Origin: Krasilnikoviella flava
Lineage (GTDB): Bacteria > Actinomycetota > Actinomycetes > Actinomycetales > Cellulomonadaceae
Assembly: GCF_900167525.1 (NCBI RefSeq)
Contig: NZ_FUZQ01000005.1
Coordinates: 446,572-510,571, forward strand
Direction: 5' to 3'
DNA length: 64,000 nucleotides
Shown here: positions 57,049-64,000 of the stretch, piece by piece
Layout: each line of letters begins with the position of its first letter
How positions within the stretch are numbered: position 1 is the stretch's first letter
The notes under the pieces: model-generated
Told to the model about the DNA's origin: nothing
The model's input: the letters and a program-made list of their open reading frames with translations, nothing else
The model's database searches: none
Program-made: the position numbers and the translations under genes

Positions 57049-58778
57049 GCAGGCGACCCGCACGCGTGCAGCTCGACGAGGCAGCCCCTCTGCTCGAGGT
57101 CTCGGGCCTGCGGACCGGGTTCCGCCGTGCCGACGGCGACGATTTCGTGGCAGTGAACGGCGTTTCGTTCACACTCCGCCCGGGTCGGTCCCTGGCGATC
57201 GTGGGTGAGTCCGGGAGCGGGAAGAGCGTGACGGTGCGGTCGCTGCTGCGCCTCCTGCCGAAGACGGGACGGATCCTGGACGGCGAGGCCCGGTTCGCGG
57301 GCGTCGACCTCGTCGGATCGCCGGACAAGGCGATGCGGACGATTCGAGGGCGCGAGATCGGGATGGTCTTCCAGAACGCCATGGAGGCGCTCAACCCGAC
57401 GATCCCGGTGGGGCGCCAGCTCGCGGAAGCCCTGACCTGGCACGGCCTGTGCTCACGGTCCGAGGCCCGGGAACGAGCGATCGCCACCCTGGCAGACGTC
57501 GGGATCCCGGGCCCGGAGCGGCGGGCGAGGATGTACCCGTTCCAGCTCTCGGGGGGCATGCGGCAGCGCGCGATGATCGCCATGGCGATCATCGCCGAGC
57601 CTCGGCTCGTGATCGCCGACGAGCCCACCACGGCGCTCGACGTCACGGTGCAGGCGCAGGTGCTCGACCTGCTCGCCGAGATCAAGGCCCGCGGCACGGG
57701 CATGGTGATGGTGACTCACGACCTCGGGGTCGCCCGCAGGTTCTGCGACGACGTGCTCGTCATGAACCAGGGGCAGGTCGTCGAGACCGGCCCGATCGCG
57801 GACGTCCTGGACTCCCCGCGCGAGCCGTACACGCGGATGCTCCTCGACGCGACGCTGGACGTGGGCGACGTCGCCCGTGCCGACGCCCGACCGGTCGTGC
57901 TCGCGGCTCCCGCGAAGCGTGCACCGCTCGAGGGCTCCGCCAGGGTCGCCGATCGCGGCACCGGTGACGAGGTGCCGGCCTCGCCCGCGGGTGCGCCGAT
58001 CGTCGTCGCCGAGCACCTCAAGAAGTCGTTCACCTCGCGCGGGGGCACCACGCACGCGGTGCGGGACGTCAGCCTGAGCATCGAGCGCGGCCGGACCCTC
58101 GGCCTGGTCGGCGAGAGCGGGAGCGGGAAGTCGACGGTGGCCCGCCTCGTCATGGGGCTGCACGAACCGGACTCCGGGCGGGTGCTCCTCGACGGGCACG
58201 ACGTGCACGGCGACGTGTCGGACGTCCAGCGCCGCCGGATGCAGATGGTGTTCCAGAACCCGTACGGCTCCCTCCTTCCGCACTACACGGCGGGCGCGAA
58301 CATCACGGAACCACTGCGCTTGCAGGGGATCGGCACACCTGCGGAGCGCATCGAACGGGCCTCCGAGCTGCTGCAGCTGGTAGGGCTCTCGCGGGACGAC
58401 GCGCGGCGGTACCCCCAGCAGTTCAGCGGCGGTCAGCAACAGCGGATTGCGATCGCTCGGGCGCTCGCGCCGGAGCCCGACGTCCTGGTGTGCGACGAGC
58501 CGACGTCGGCCCTGGACGTGTCGATCCAGGCCCAGATCCTCGACCTGCTGTCGGAGATCCAGGACCGGCTCGGCGTCGCCTACCTGCTCATCTCCCACAA
58601 CCTGGCGGTGGTGGAGACGATGTCGGACGAGGTCGCCGTCATGAAGGACGGCGCGATCGTCGAGCGCGGTGACCGCAGGACGATCTTCGCCTCCCCGCAG
58701 CACCCGTACACCCATCAGCTCCTGGGCGCGATCCTTCCCGTCCGCGGGGTCGGTGCCACCAGCGCAGCGACAGCTTGA
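57045..58778 (+). CDS. fused double ABC ATPase (DppD-DppF type)
   Basis: Protein of 577 residues with two ABC domains in tandem. Domain 1 (about 15-260): Walker A VGESGSGKSVTVR, signature LSGGMRQR, Walker B LVIADEPTTALD. Domain 2 (about 325-565): Walker A VGESGSGKSTVAR, signature FSGGQQQR, Walker B VLVCDEPTSALD. The oligopeptide-type C-terminal extensions are present (SPREPYTRMLLDA; SPQHPYTHQLLGA). The fusion replaces the usual separate D and F subunits and completes a binding protein-permease-permease-ATPase importer. ATG 57045 overlaps the upstream stop (ATGA) and has GGAGG upstream. Confidence 0.93.
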   Translation: MSRRPARVQLDEAAPLLEVSGLRTGFRRADGDDFVAVNGVSFTLRPGRSLAIVGESGSGKSVTVRSLLRLLPKTGRILDGEARFAGVDLVGSPDKAMRTIRGREIGMVFQNAMEALNPTIPVGRQLAEALTWHGLCSRSEARERAIATLADVGIPGPERRARMYPFQLSGGMRQRAMIAMAIIAEPRLVIADEPTTALDVTVQAQVLDLLAEIKARGTGMVMVTHDLGVARRFCDDVLVMNQGQVVETGPIADVLDSPREPYTRMLLDATLDVGDVARADARPVVLAAPAKRAPLEGSARVADRGTGDEVPASPAGAPIVVAEHLKKSFTSRGGTTHAVRDVSLSIERGRTLGLVGESGSGKSTVARLVMGLHEPDSGRVLLDGHDVHGDVSDVQRRRMQMVFQNPYGSLLPHYTAGANITEPLRLQGIGTPAERIERASELLQLVGLSRDDARRYPQQFSGGQQQRIAIARALAPEPDVLVCDEPTSALDVSIQAQILDLLSEIQDRLGVAYLLISHNLAVVETMSDEVAVMKDGAIVERGDRRTIFASPQHPYTHQLLGAILPVRGVGATSAATA

Positions 58779-58821
58779 CGTCGGCCCGCGGGCCGACGAC
58801 CTTCGAGGACGAGGAGTGCAC

Positions 58822-61800
58822 GTGACCATCCACCCTTCCGTGCCCCGAGCGCGGATCGATCTCGCTCTCAGCCGCCGCACCCTGCTGCGCCTCGCGGCTG
58901 CCGGCGCCGGTACCTACGGCCTGACGACCCTCGAGGCCGGCTCGAGCGCCGCCGCACCCCCCGGACCGGCCGGCACCGCCACGCCGTCGTCCACCCCGGT
59001 GAAGACCCGCGCGACGTATTACACGCCCGAGAAGGTGGCCGCTGCGCGGGCGAACGTCGCGGCGCTCGCCTGGGCGGCAGCCATGCGCGACGAGGCGGTC
59101 GCCGGGGCCCAGCCGCTGGTCGACGCGGGCGAGGACTGGCTGTGGCGCTCGATCACGAGCCAGGGCCTCCCCCGCAGCTACGCCGTGAACCAGGACCTCG
59201 GCTCGCCCGTGACCGGTGAGGAGATCTTCGAGTACGGGAACTACCCATGGCTCGCCGACCCGTACGCCCGACCGTGGAAGCTCGAGGACCCCTCAAGCGG
59301 CTACCTGTTCCCGACGAACGACTTCGCCGCGTTCTACGCGAGCGCCCTCGACGAGCACGGGAACTTCCAGCGGGAGCTCGGCGACCCCGCCCATCTCGTC
59401 AACACGCTCTACCCGGAGCGGGGCCCGACGTGGGGCGTCGACGACGGCTGGGGCTGGATCGACGACGACGGCGCCAAGTGGACGTTCTGCGCGTACTACG
59501 CGCACTGGTTCGGATGGTACGGCCCGCCGGCGGACGTCAACGGCGTCAAGCAGACGAGCCTGCGGCAGGGGCTGATGCGGCTCCGCGACTCGTACCTGCT
59601 CACGGGCGACGCGCAGTACGCGCGGCTCGGCGTCATCCTGCTCGACCGCTTCGCGGACCTCTACCCCGCCATGGACACGTCGGTGTACCCGCGGGCCGAG
59701 GGGTACCTGCACTCGGACGGGCTGCGCGGAGTCGGCAAGGCCGTGGGGTGCATCTGGGAGAGCGGCCTCACGCGGACGCTCGTCGAGTGCTACGACGCTT
59801 TCTACCCGGTGATCGCGGAGACAGACGACGCCGGCGTCGTCGAGTACCTGTCGGCACGCTCGGACGAGTACGGGCTCGCTCCCAAGGCCACGGTCGCCGA
59901 CATCCGCGCGAACATCGAGAACGGCATCCTGCGACAGGTGTTCCCGGCGGTGCAGGACACATCGATCTTCGGGAACTTCGGCATGCACCAGGCGACGCTG
60001 GCGATGACCGCCGTCGTGCTCGACGAGCCCGCCTCGGCCGCCGAGTGGCTCGACTTCCTGTTCGCGGCCGGCGGCCTGACCGGGAGCGCGGGATCGTGGC
60101 GCAACACGGGCGGGAACATCGGCCCGACGCTGGTCGACCAGGTCGACCGTGACGGCTGGTACGGCGAGGGCGCGCCGGGTTACAACATCCTGCCGATCAG
60201 CAATCTGCAGTCCGTGGCGGACGCGCTCGCCGGGTACGACACCTACCCCGCCGCCGACCTGTACGAGCACCCGAAGTACGCCGCGATGTTCGCCGGGCGG
60301 CCCGGGCTGACGATGCTCGGCGCGTACACGCCGTCGATCGGCGATTCCGGCCAGACGGGCAAGCCGTACCTGCTCGGGCTCGCGACGCAGTACGTCGCCG
60401 CCTTCGAGCGCTACGACCGCGCGGTCGACGCCCAGATGGCGCACCGGATGAACGGCGACTCGACGGACGGGCTGCGGGGCGACGTGTTCAGCGCCGACGC
60501 CGCGCGCATCACGGAGCGGATCCAGGCCGTGATCGACACCGAGGGTCCGCTCGACCTGCCGAGCGAGAACCTCACCGGGTTCGGGCTGGCGGCACACCGC
60601 ACGGGAACCGGGGCGCACGCTCGCGGGCTCACCACGTTCTACGGCACGAACCGTCTGCACGGTCACCGCAATGGTCTCGCGCTGGGGCTGTTCGCCCACG
60701 GCCTCGACCTCGCCCCCGGCCTGGGCTATCCCGAGTTCGCGGACAACAACGCGCGGCGCCGGGAGTGGGAGAGCAACACGGTGGCGAGCGCCACCGTCGT
60801 CGTGGACGCGACGCCGCACGCCACCCAGGTGGTGGGGCGACCCTTGGCGTTCCGTTCGGGCGGCGACGGCGTGCACCTCACGGACGTCGAGGCGCCGGCG
60901 GCATACCCCGACGCGTCCCGGTACCGGCGGACGTCGATGCTCGTGGACGTCGACGACGAGCGCAGCTACGTGCTCGACCTCTTCCGGGTGCACGGCGGGA
61001 GCGAGCACGTGTTCTCGTTCCACGCGGCCGAGGGTCCGGCGACGGCGGACGGCGTCACCCTGGCGGCACAGCCGACCGGTACGTACGCCGGCCCGGACGT
61101 CGAGCCGCCGAACCCCACCGGCCCGGCTCGTCCCGGCGCGAGCGGGTTCGACTGGCTGACGCGCGTCGAGCGCGGGACGCCTTCCGGCGCGTTCTCCGTC
61201 GACTGGGACATCACGGACACGTACGGCGTGCACGAGGTCGATCCGGACGTGCACGTGCGGCTCACCATGCTCACGCCCGTGGCGGAGGTCGCGCTCGCCG
61301 ACGGCATCCCGCCGCGCAACAAGCCGGGCAACCCGGCCTCGCTGCGGTTCATGCTGGCCAAGCGGTCCGGCGAGGGTCTCCGGAGCACGTTCACGTCGGT
61401 CATCGAGCCGTACGTCGACTCCCCCGTCGTTGCCGACGTCCGGGCGCTGCCGGTGACGTCACCGGACGGTGGGGCTGTGGACGCCGACGACGTGACCGCC
61501 GTCGCCGTGACGCTCGCCGACGGGCGGGTCGACTGGCTGGTGCACGACGCCGCGGGAGGCCGGCGCCTCGAGGTGGACGGGCGCATCGTGGTGGACGGGG
61601 CGTTCGCGCTCGTCCGCTTCGACGCGAGCGGCCGGCCGGAACGAGCCGTGGGGCACGACGCCGTCGAGGTGCGCGAGGGCTCGCGTGTGCTGGTTCGCCC
61701 CCGAGGTGGCGCCACGGGCATCGTGACCGGGCGGACGGCAGAGCTCGCGGCGTCGAGCACGCTCGTCGTCGAGCTGGACGCGCCGATGGACGACGCCGAC

Positions 61801-62028
61801 GCACAGTCGTTCGTCGGGCGGTGCGTGTACGTGGAGGACGACGGCGTCCGAAACGCCGTCTACCGCGTCACCGCTGCGCGATGCTCGGGCCGCCGGCTGG
61901 AGCTCGACGTGCCGACGACGTTCGTGCGGTCGTACGTCCGTGCGGCGAACCCGGATGCCGGGTTCCGCTACGACGTCGAGCCGGGCCGTACCGTGCAGAT
62001 CCCGGCCGATGGCGCCTGGACCCGCTAG
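58822..62028 (+). CDS. Tat-exported heparinase II/III-family protein (candidate polysaccharide lyase)
   Basis: Protein of 1068 residues. The N-terminus carries a twin-arginine signal (SRRTLLRLAAAGAGTYGL) and an Ala-rich cleavage region, so it is exported folded. Residues about 60-500 are a helical alpha-toroid (KWTFCAYYAHWFGWYGPP; FGNFGMHQATLAMTAVVLDE; NTGGNIGPTLVDQV). From about 600 comes the heparinase II/III beta domain, with TFYGTNRLHGHRNGLALGLF and LGYPEFADNNARR, where His612-614 area forms the family HGH motif. A further beta-rich tail completes it. The substrate is unknown; lyase action on a uronate-containing or related glycan is inferred. GTG 58822 follows GAGGAG. It lies directly behind the importer genes. 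Confidence 0.82.
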   Translation: MTIHPSVPRARIDLALSRRTLLRLAAAGAGTYGLTTLEAGSSAAAPPGPAGTATPSSTPVKTRATYYTPEKVAAARANVAALAWAAAMRDEAVAGAQPLVDAGEDWLWRSITSQGLPRSYAVNQDLGSPVTGEEIFEYGNYPWLADPYARPWKLEDPSSGYLFPTNDFAAFYASALDEHGNFQRELGDPAHLVNTLYPERGPTWGVDDGWGWIDDDGAKWTFCAYYAHWFGWYGPPADVNGVKQTSLRQGLMRLRDSYLLTGDAQYARLGVILLDRFADLYPAMDTSVYPRAEGYLHSDGLRGVGKAVGCIWESGLTRTLVECYDAFYPVIAETDDAGVVEYLSARSDEYGLAPKATVADIRANIENGILRQVFPAVQDTSIFGNFGMHQATLAMTAVVLDEPASAAEWLDFLFAAGGLTGSAGSWRNTGGNIGPTLVDQVDRDGWYGEGAPGYNILPISNLQSVADALAGYDTYPAADLYEHPKYAAMFAGRPGLTMLGAYTPSIGDSGQTGKPYLLGLATQYVAAFERYDRAVDAQMAHRMNGDSTDGLRGDVFSADAARITERIQAVIDTEGPLDLPSENLTGFGLAAHRTGTGAHARGLTTFYGTNRLHGHRNGLALGLFAHGLDLAPGLGYPEFADNNARRREWESNTVASATVVVDATPHATQVVGRPLAFRSGGDGVHLTDVEAPAAYPDASRYRRTSMLVDVDDERSYVLDLFRVHGGSEHVFSFHAAEGPATADGVTLAAQPTGTYAGPDVEPPNPTGPARPGASGFDWLTRVERGTPSGAFSVDWDITDTYGVHEVDPDVHVRLTMLTPVAEVALADGIPPRNKPGNPASLRFMLAKRSGEGLRSTFTSVIEPYVDSPVVADVRALPVTSPDGGAVDADDVTAVAVTLADGRVDWLVHDAAGGRRLEVDGRIVVDGAFALVRFDASGRPERAVGHDAVEVREGSRVLVRPRGGATGIVTGRTAELAASSTLVVELDAPMDDADAQSFVGRCVYVEDDGVRNAVYRVTAARCSGRRLELDVPTTFVRSYVRAANPDAGFRYDVEPGRTVQIPADGAWTR

Positions 62029-62978
62029 GAGTACTGCTGTCGGTCGGGTGTGTCCGCGCGCACCATGGAGCGCGGGCGCACCGTACGGCCGGTCCTGACC
62101 GACTCGCGGACGGCCTCGGCGAGCGCGACGGCCGCGACGCCGTCGGCTGCCTCCGTGACCGCGGCTCGGCCGGTCGCGATCGCGTCGAGCACGTCGGCCA
62201 TCTGGATCGCGTGGGCGTCACCGGGCGGAGTGGCAGGTTGATGCTGGGTCCACCAACGCTCGTCGAGCACACCCTCCGCCCCGACGACCTCCCATGCCGT
62301 CGAGAAGGGCCTCTCGACGTGCTCCCAGGACGCGGTGACGCAGCTGACCGCTCCAGAAGCGTGCCGCAGCAGGGCCGCACAGGACGTGCTCGCACCGGAC
62401 GGAGCGGCGGCGTCGACAGCGACGACCTCGCCAGCGATCCAGCGCGCCACGTCCAGGTCGTGGATCATCAGGTCGGTCTGAACTCCACCCGACACCGCGG
62501 GGTCCGCGAACCACGTCGCCCACGTCGGAGGGCCGCCGGTCCGCGACAGCCGAGTCATCCGGACCGTGCCGATCTCTCCCACGCGCGCGGCGGCCCGGGC
62601 TGCGGCGTACGGCTGCATGTGGCGCACCACGTGCGCCGGGAACAGGCGCACACCCGCCCGCTCGCACGCGAGCGCCGACGCCGCGGCGTCGGCGGATCCG
62701 AGGGACAGCGGCTTCTCGCACATCACGTGCACGCCCGCGGACGCGGCGCGCTCCACGAGCTCGCGGTGGCTCGGGGTCGGCGTCGCGACGACGACCAGTC
62801 CCACGGCATCGAGCAGGTCGTCGTACGTCTGGTATCGCGGCAACCCCGAGAGGACCCCCGGGTGTCGGGCCGACCTGGAGTACACCCCGACCTCCATGCC
62901 CAACGCGAGAAGTGCCGCGACGTGGCGCTTCGCCATGTACCCGGCACCGACTATCCCGACCCGGGAAACACCGCTCAT
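62025..62978 (-). CDS. Gfo/Idh/MocA-family oxidoreductase (second copy)
   Basis: NAD(P)-dependent oxidoreductase of 317 residues with a classical Rossmann motif VGIVGAGYMAKRHVAALL, the lysine motif VMCEKPLSLG (EKP) and the active-site segment VQTDLMIHDLDVARW (DxxxHDxD). This one, unlike the copy at 47632, looks catalytically normal. It probably oxidises a sugar or cyclitol hydroxyl. The ATG at 62978 overlaps the stop of the DegT-type gene (ATGA), so the two are coupled. Its end overlaps the heparinase-like gene tail to tail by 4 bp. Confidence 0.92.
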   Translation of the reverse strand: MSGVSRVGIVGAGYMAKRHVAALLALGMEVGVYSRSARHPGVLSGLPRYQTYDDLLDAVGLVVVATPTPSHRELVERAASAGVHVMCEKPLSLGSADAAASALACERAGVRLFPAHVVRHMQPYAAARAAARVGEIGTVRMTRLSRTGGPPTWATWFADPAVSGGVQTDLMIHDLDVARWIAGEVVAVDAAAPSGASTSCAALLRHASGAVSCVTASWEHVERPFSTAWEVVGAEGVLDERWWTQHQPATPPGDAHAIQMADVLDAIATGRAAVTEAADGVAAVALAEAVRESVRTGRTVRPRSMVRADTPDRQQYS

Positions 62979-64000
62979 CGACCGGCCCCGGCGTGCACCT
63001 TCTGGAGCGCGGCGGCGATGTCCGCGACGTCGTCGGAGGTGTACCTCTCGTTCCAGGCGATGACGAGCAGTCGCGCGGCGATGAGCTCCTCGGTCGTCGG
63101 GCACAGGCCCGGCGCGTACACCGGGACGGCATCGGCCGGCGGCGAGCTCAGCGGGTAGCCCGACGACCCGTACGTCAGACGCTCGGTGAACACCGGTGTC
63201 AGGTAGAGCGGTCGTTGGATGTACCCGCCCGACGCCGGGATCCCCTCGGCCGCCAGCGCCCGTGCGAACCAGTGCGCGTCCGCGCCGACGGCGTCCGGCT
63301 CGACGAAAACCGGGAACTGCCAGTAGCTGTTCCCCTCGCTCGCGGACGGGGTGAGCCCCGCCAGCCCCGCGACGACTTCGGTCAGAGCCTTCGCGGTCCG
63401 GCGGCGGTCGTCCACGACGTCGGCGAGCCGCGTCAGCTGCACCCGCGCGACGGCAGCCTGGAGCTCGGTCATCCGGTAGTTGAGCCCAAGGAACAGGTGT
63501 GTGCGCTCGTCGGTGTCGCGCGGCCACGCCTTGTCCGCGAACAGTCTCACGCGCCGCGCGAACGCGTCGTCGGCGGTGATGGTGAGGCCACCGTCGCCGG
63601 CGGTGATGTGCTTCGACTGCTGCAGGCTGAAGCAGCCGAGGTGACCGACGGTGCCCGCGAGCGCGCCGTCCGGACCGACCGCCGTGAGGTACGCCTGCGC
63701 GCAGTCCTCGATGAGCACGATGCCGTGTGCGTCGGCGAGCTCGCGCAGCTGCGCGACCGGTGCCGGCTGCCCGAACAGGTGGACGGCGATGATCGCCCGC
63801 GTGCGGGGCGTGATGTGTTCGCGCACCGACTCGACATCGAGGTTGCCCGTGGCGGGGTCGACGTCGGCGAACACCGGTACCGCGTTCTGCGCCAGGATCG
63901 GCAGCACGGTCCCGGCGTCGCTCAGGCCGGTCGTGATGATCTCGTCGCCGGGATCCGGGTCGACGGCGGCGACGGCCAGATGGATCGCCGACGTCCCCGA
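62975..64000 (-). CDS. DegT/DnrJ/EryC1/StrS-family aminotransferase (5' end beyond the window)
   Basis: PLP-dependent aminotransferase of the sugar/cyclitol type; about 341 codons are visible and the N-terminal part, including GTSAIHLAV at the edge, continues past the right border. Signatures: DPGDEIITTGLSDAG, FADVDPATGNLDVESV, IIAVHLFGQPAP, LIEDCAQAYLTAVG, and the PLP lysine in SLQQSKHITAGDGG. The Lys is followed by LNYRMTELQAAV. Coupled to the Gfo/Idh gene, a pairing used in amino-sugar and aminocyclitol biosynthesis and breakdown. Here, within a catabolic locus, it may remove an amino group after oxidation. Confidence 0.93.
   Translation of the reverse strand, partial: SGTSAIHLAVAAVDPDPGDEIITTGLSDAGTVLPILAQNAVPVFADVDPATGNLDVESVREHITPRTRAIIAVHLFGQPAPVAQLRELADAHGIVLIEDCAQAYLTAVGPDGALAGTVGHLGCFSLQQSKHITAGDGGLTITADDAFARRVRLFADKAWPRDTDERTHLFLGLNYRMTELQAAVARVQLTRLADVVDDRRRTAKALTEVVAGLAGLTPSASEGNSYWQFPVFVEPDAVGADAHWFARALAAEGIPASGGYIQRPLYLTPVFTERLTYGSSGYPLSSPPADAVPVYAPGLCPTTEELIAARLLVIAWNERYTSDDVADIAAALQKVHAGAGR

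Noticed and set aside
46449-64000. Genomic island with integrase or att sites
   Set aside because: No tRNA gene, integrase, transposase or matching direct repeats were found at the left border; the right border lies outside the window.

Overview
The window is high-GC DNA with dense genes, frequent GTG starts, short gaps and many ATGA or GTGA overlaps. The gene set is actinobacterial: sepH, DUF3071/3093/3159/3710/4193/5701/5998 proteins, a GuaB1-type GMP reductase, an N-terminal GNAT/acyl-CoA-synthetase fusion and a ParC-like topoisomerase. A pflBA pair points to a facultatively fermentative member of the Micrococcales (Cellulomonas, Cellulosimicrobium or Isoptericola relatives); this placement is inferred from gene content and order only.

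Layout. 1-2.8 kb holds pyruvate formate-lyase and its activase (leftward) behind a near-consensus Rex operator. 2.9-14.2 kb is a mix of metabolic and regulatory genes: HAD phosphatase, SnoaL-like protein with a divergent XRE regulator, dxs, guaB1, CoA-type Nudix hydrolase, APH-fold kinase, ABM and SRPBCC proteins, AraC and TetR regulators, and an alpha/beta hydrolase. 14.3-17.1 kb is aconitase, with a perfect 20-bp palindrome upstream. 18.1-29.8 kb is a block that looks like conserved actinobacterial synteny: TRAM-type RNA methyltransferase, KimA-like permease, two TrkA proteins, DUF3159, OB-fold protein, DUF3710, dut, DUF3093, DUF4193, inositol monophosphatase, TRIC-type channel and sepH. 29.8-46.4 kb holds thymidine kinase, DinB-like protein, an alkaline-phosphatase-fold enzyme with DUF5998, the GNAT/ACS fusion, topoisomerase IV subunit A, small enzymes, an SMP-30 lactonase and cobalamin-dependent metH.

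From 46.4 kb the character changes. A LacI-type regulator broken by several frameshifts and a short tandem repeat lead into an accessory catabolic locus that runs past the right edge. It holds a Gfo/Idh oxidoreductase, a PucR-like regulator of unusual architecture, a NodB-like deacetylase fused to a GATase-like domain, a neutral-ceramidase-like hydrolase, a complete oligopeptide-type ABC importer with fused ATPases, a Tat-exported heparinase II/III-like protein of 1068 residues, a second Gfo/Idh enzyme and a DegT-type aminotransferase. My reading is a system for an N-acylated amino-sugar or aminocyclitol glycan: cut outside, import, remove acyl groups, then deaminate and oxidise. I know of no described pathway with this exact set. 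It is the best candidate here for an undescribed system.

Regulation. At least eighteen starts lie 6-8 nt downstream of a -10-like hexamer with no room for a Shine-Dalgarno sequence (for example dut and metH, both TACGCT-N6-GTG), so leaderless transcription appears common in the core part of the window. No RNA genes, insertion sequences, CRISPR arrays or integrases were seen.
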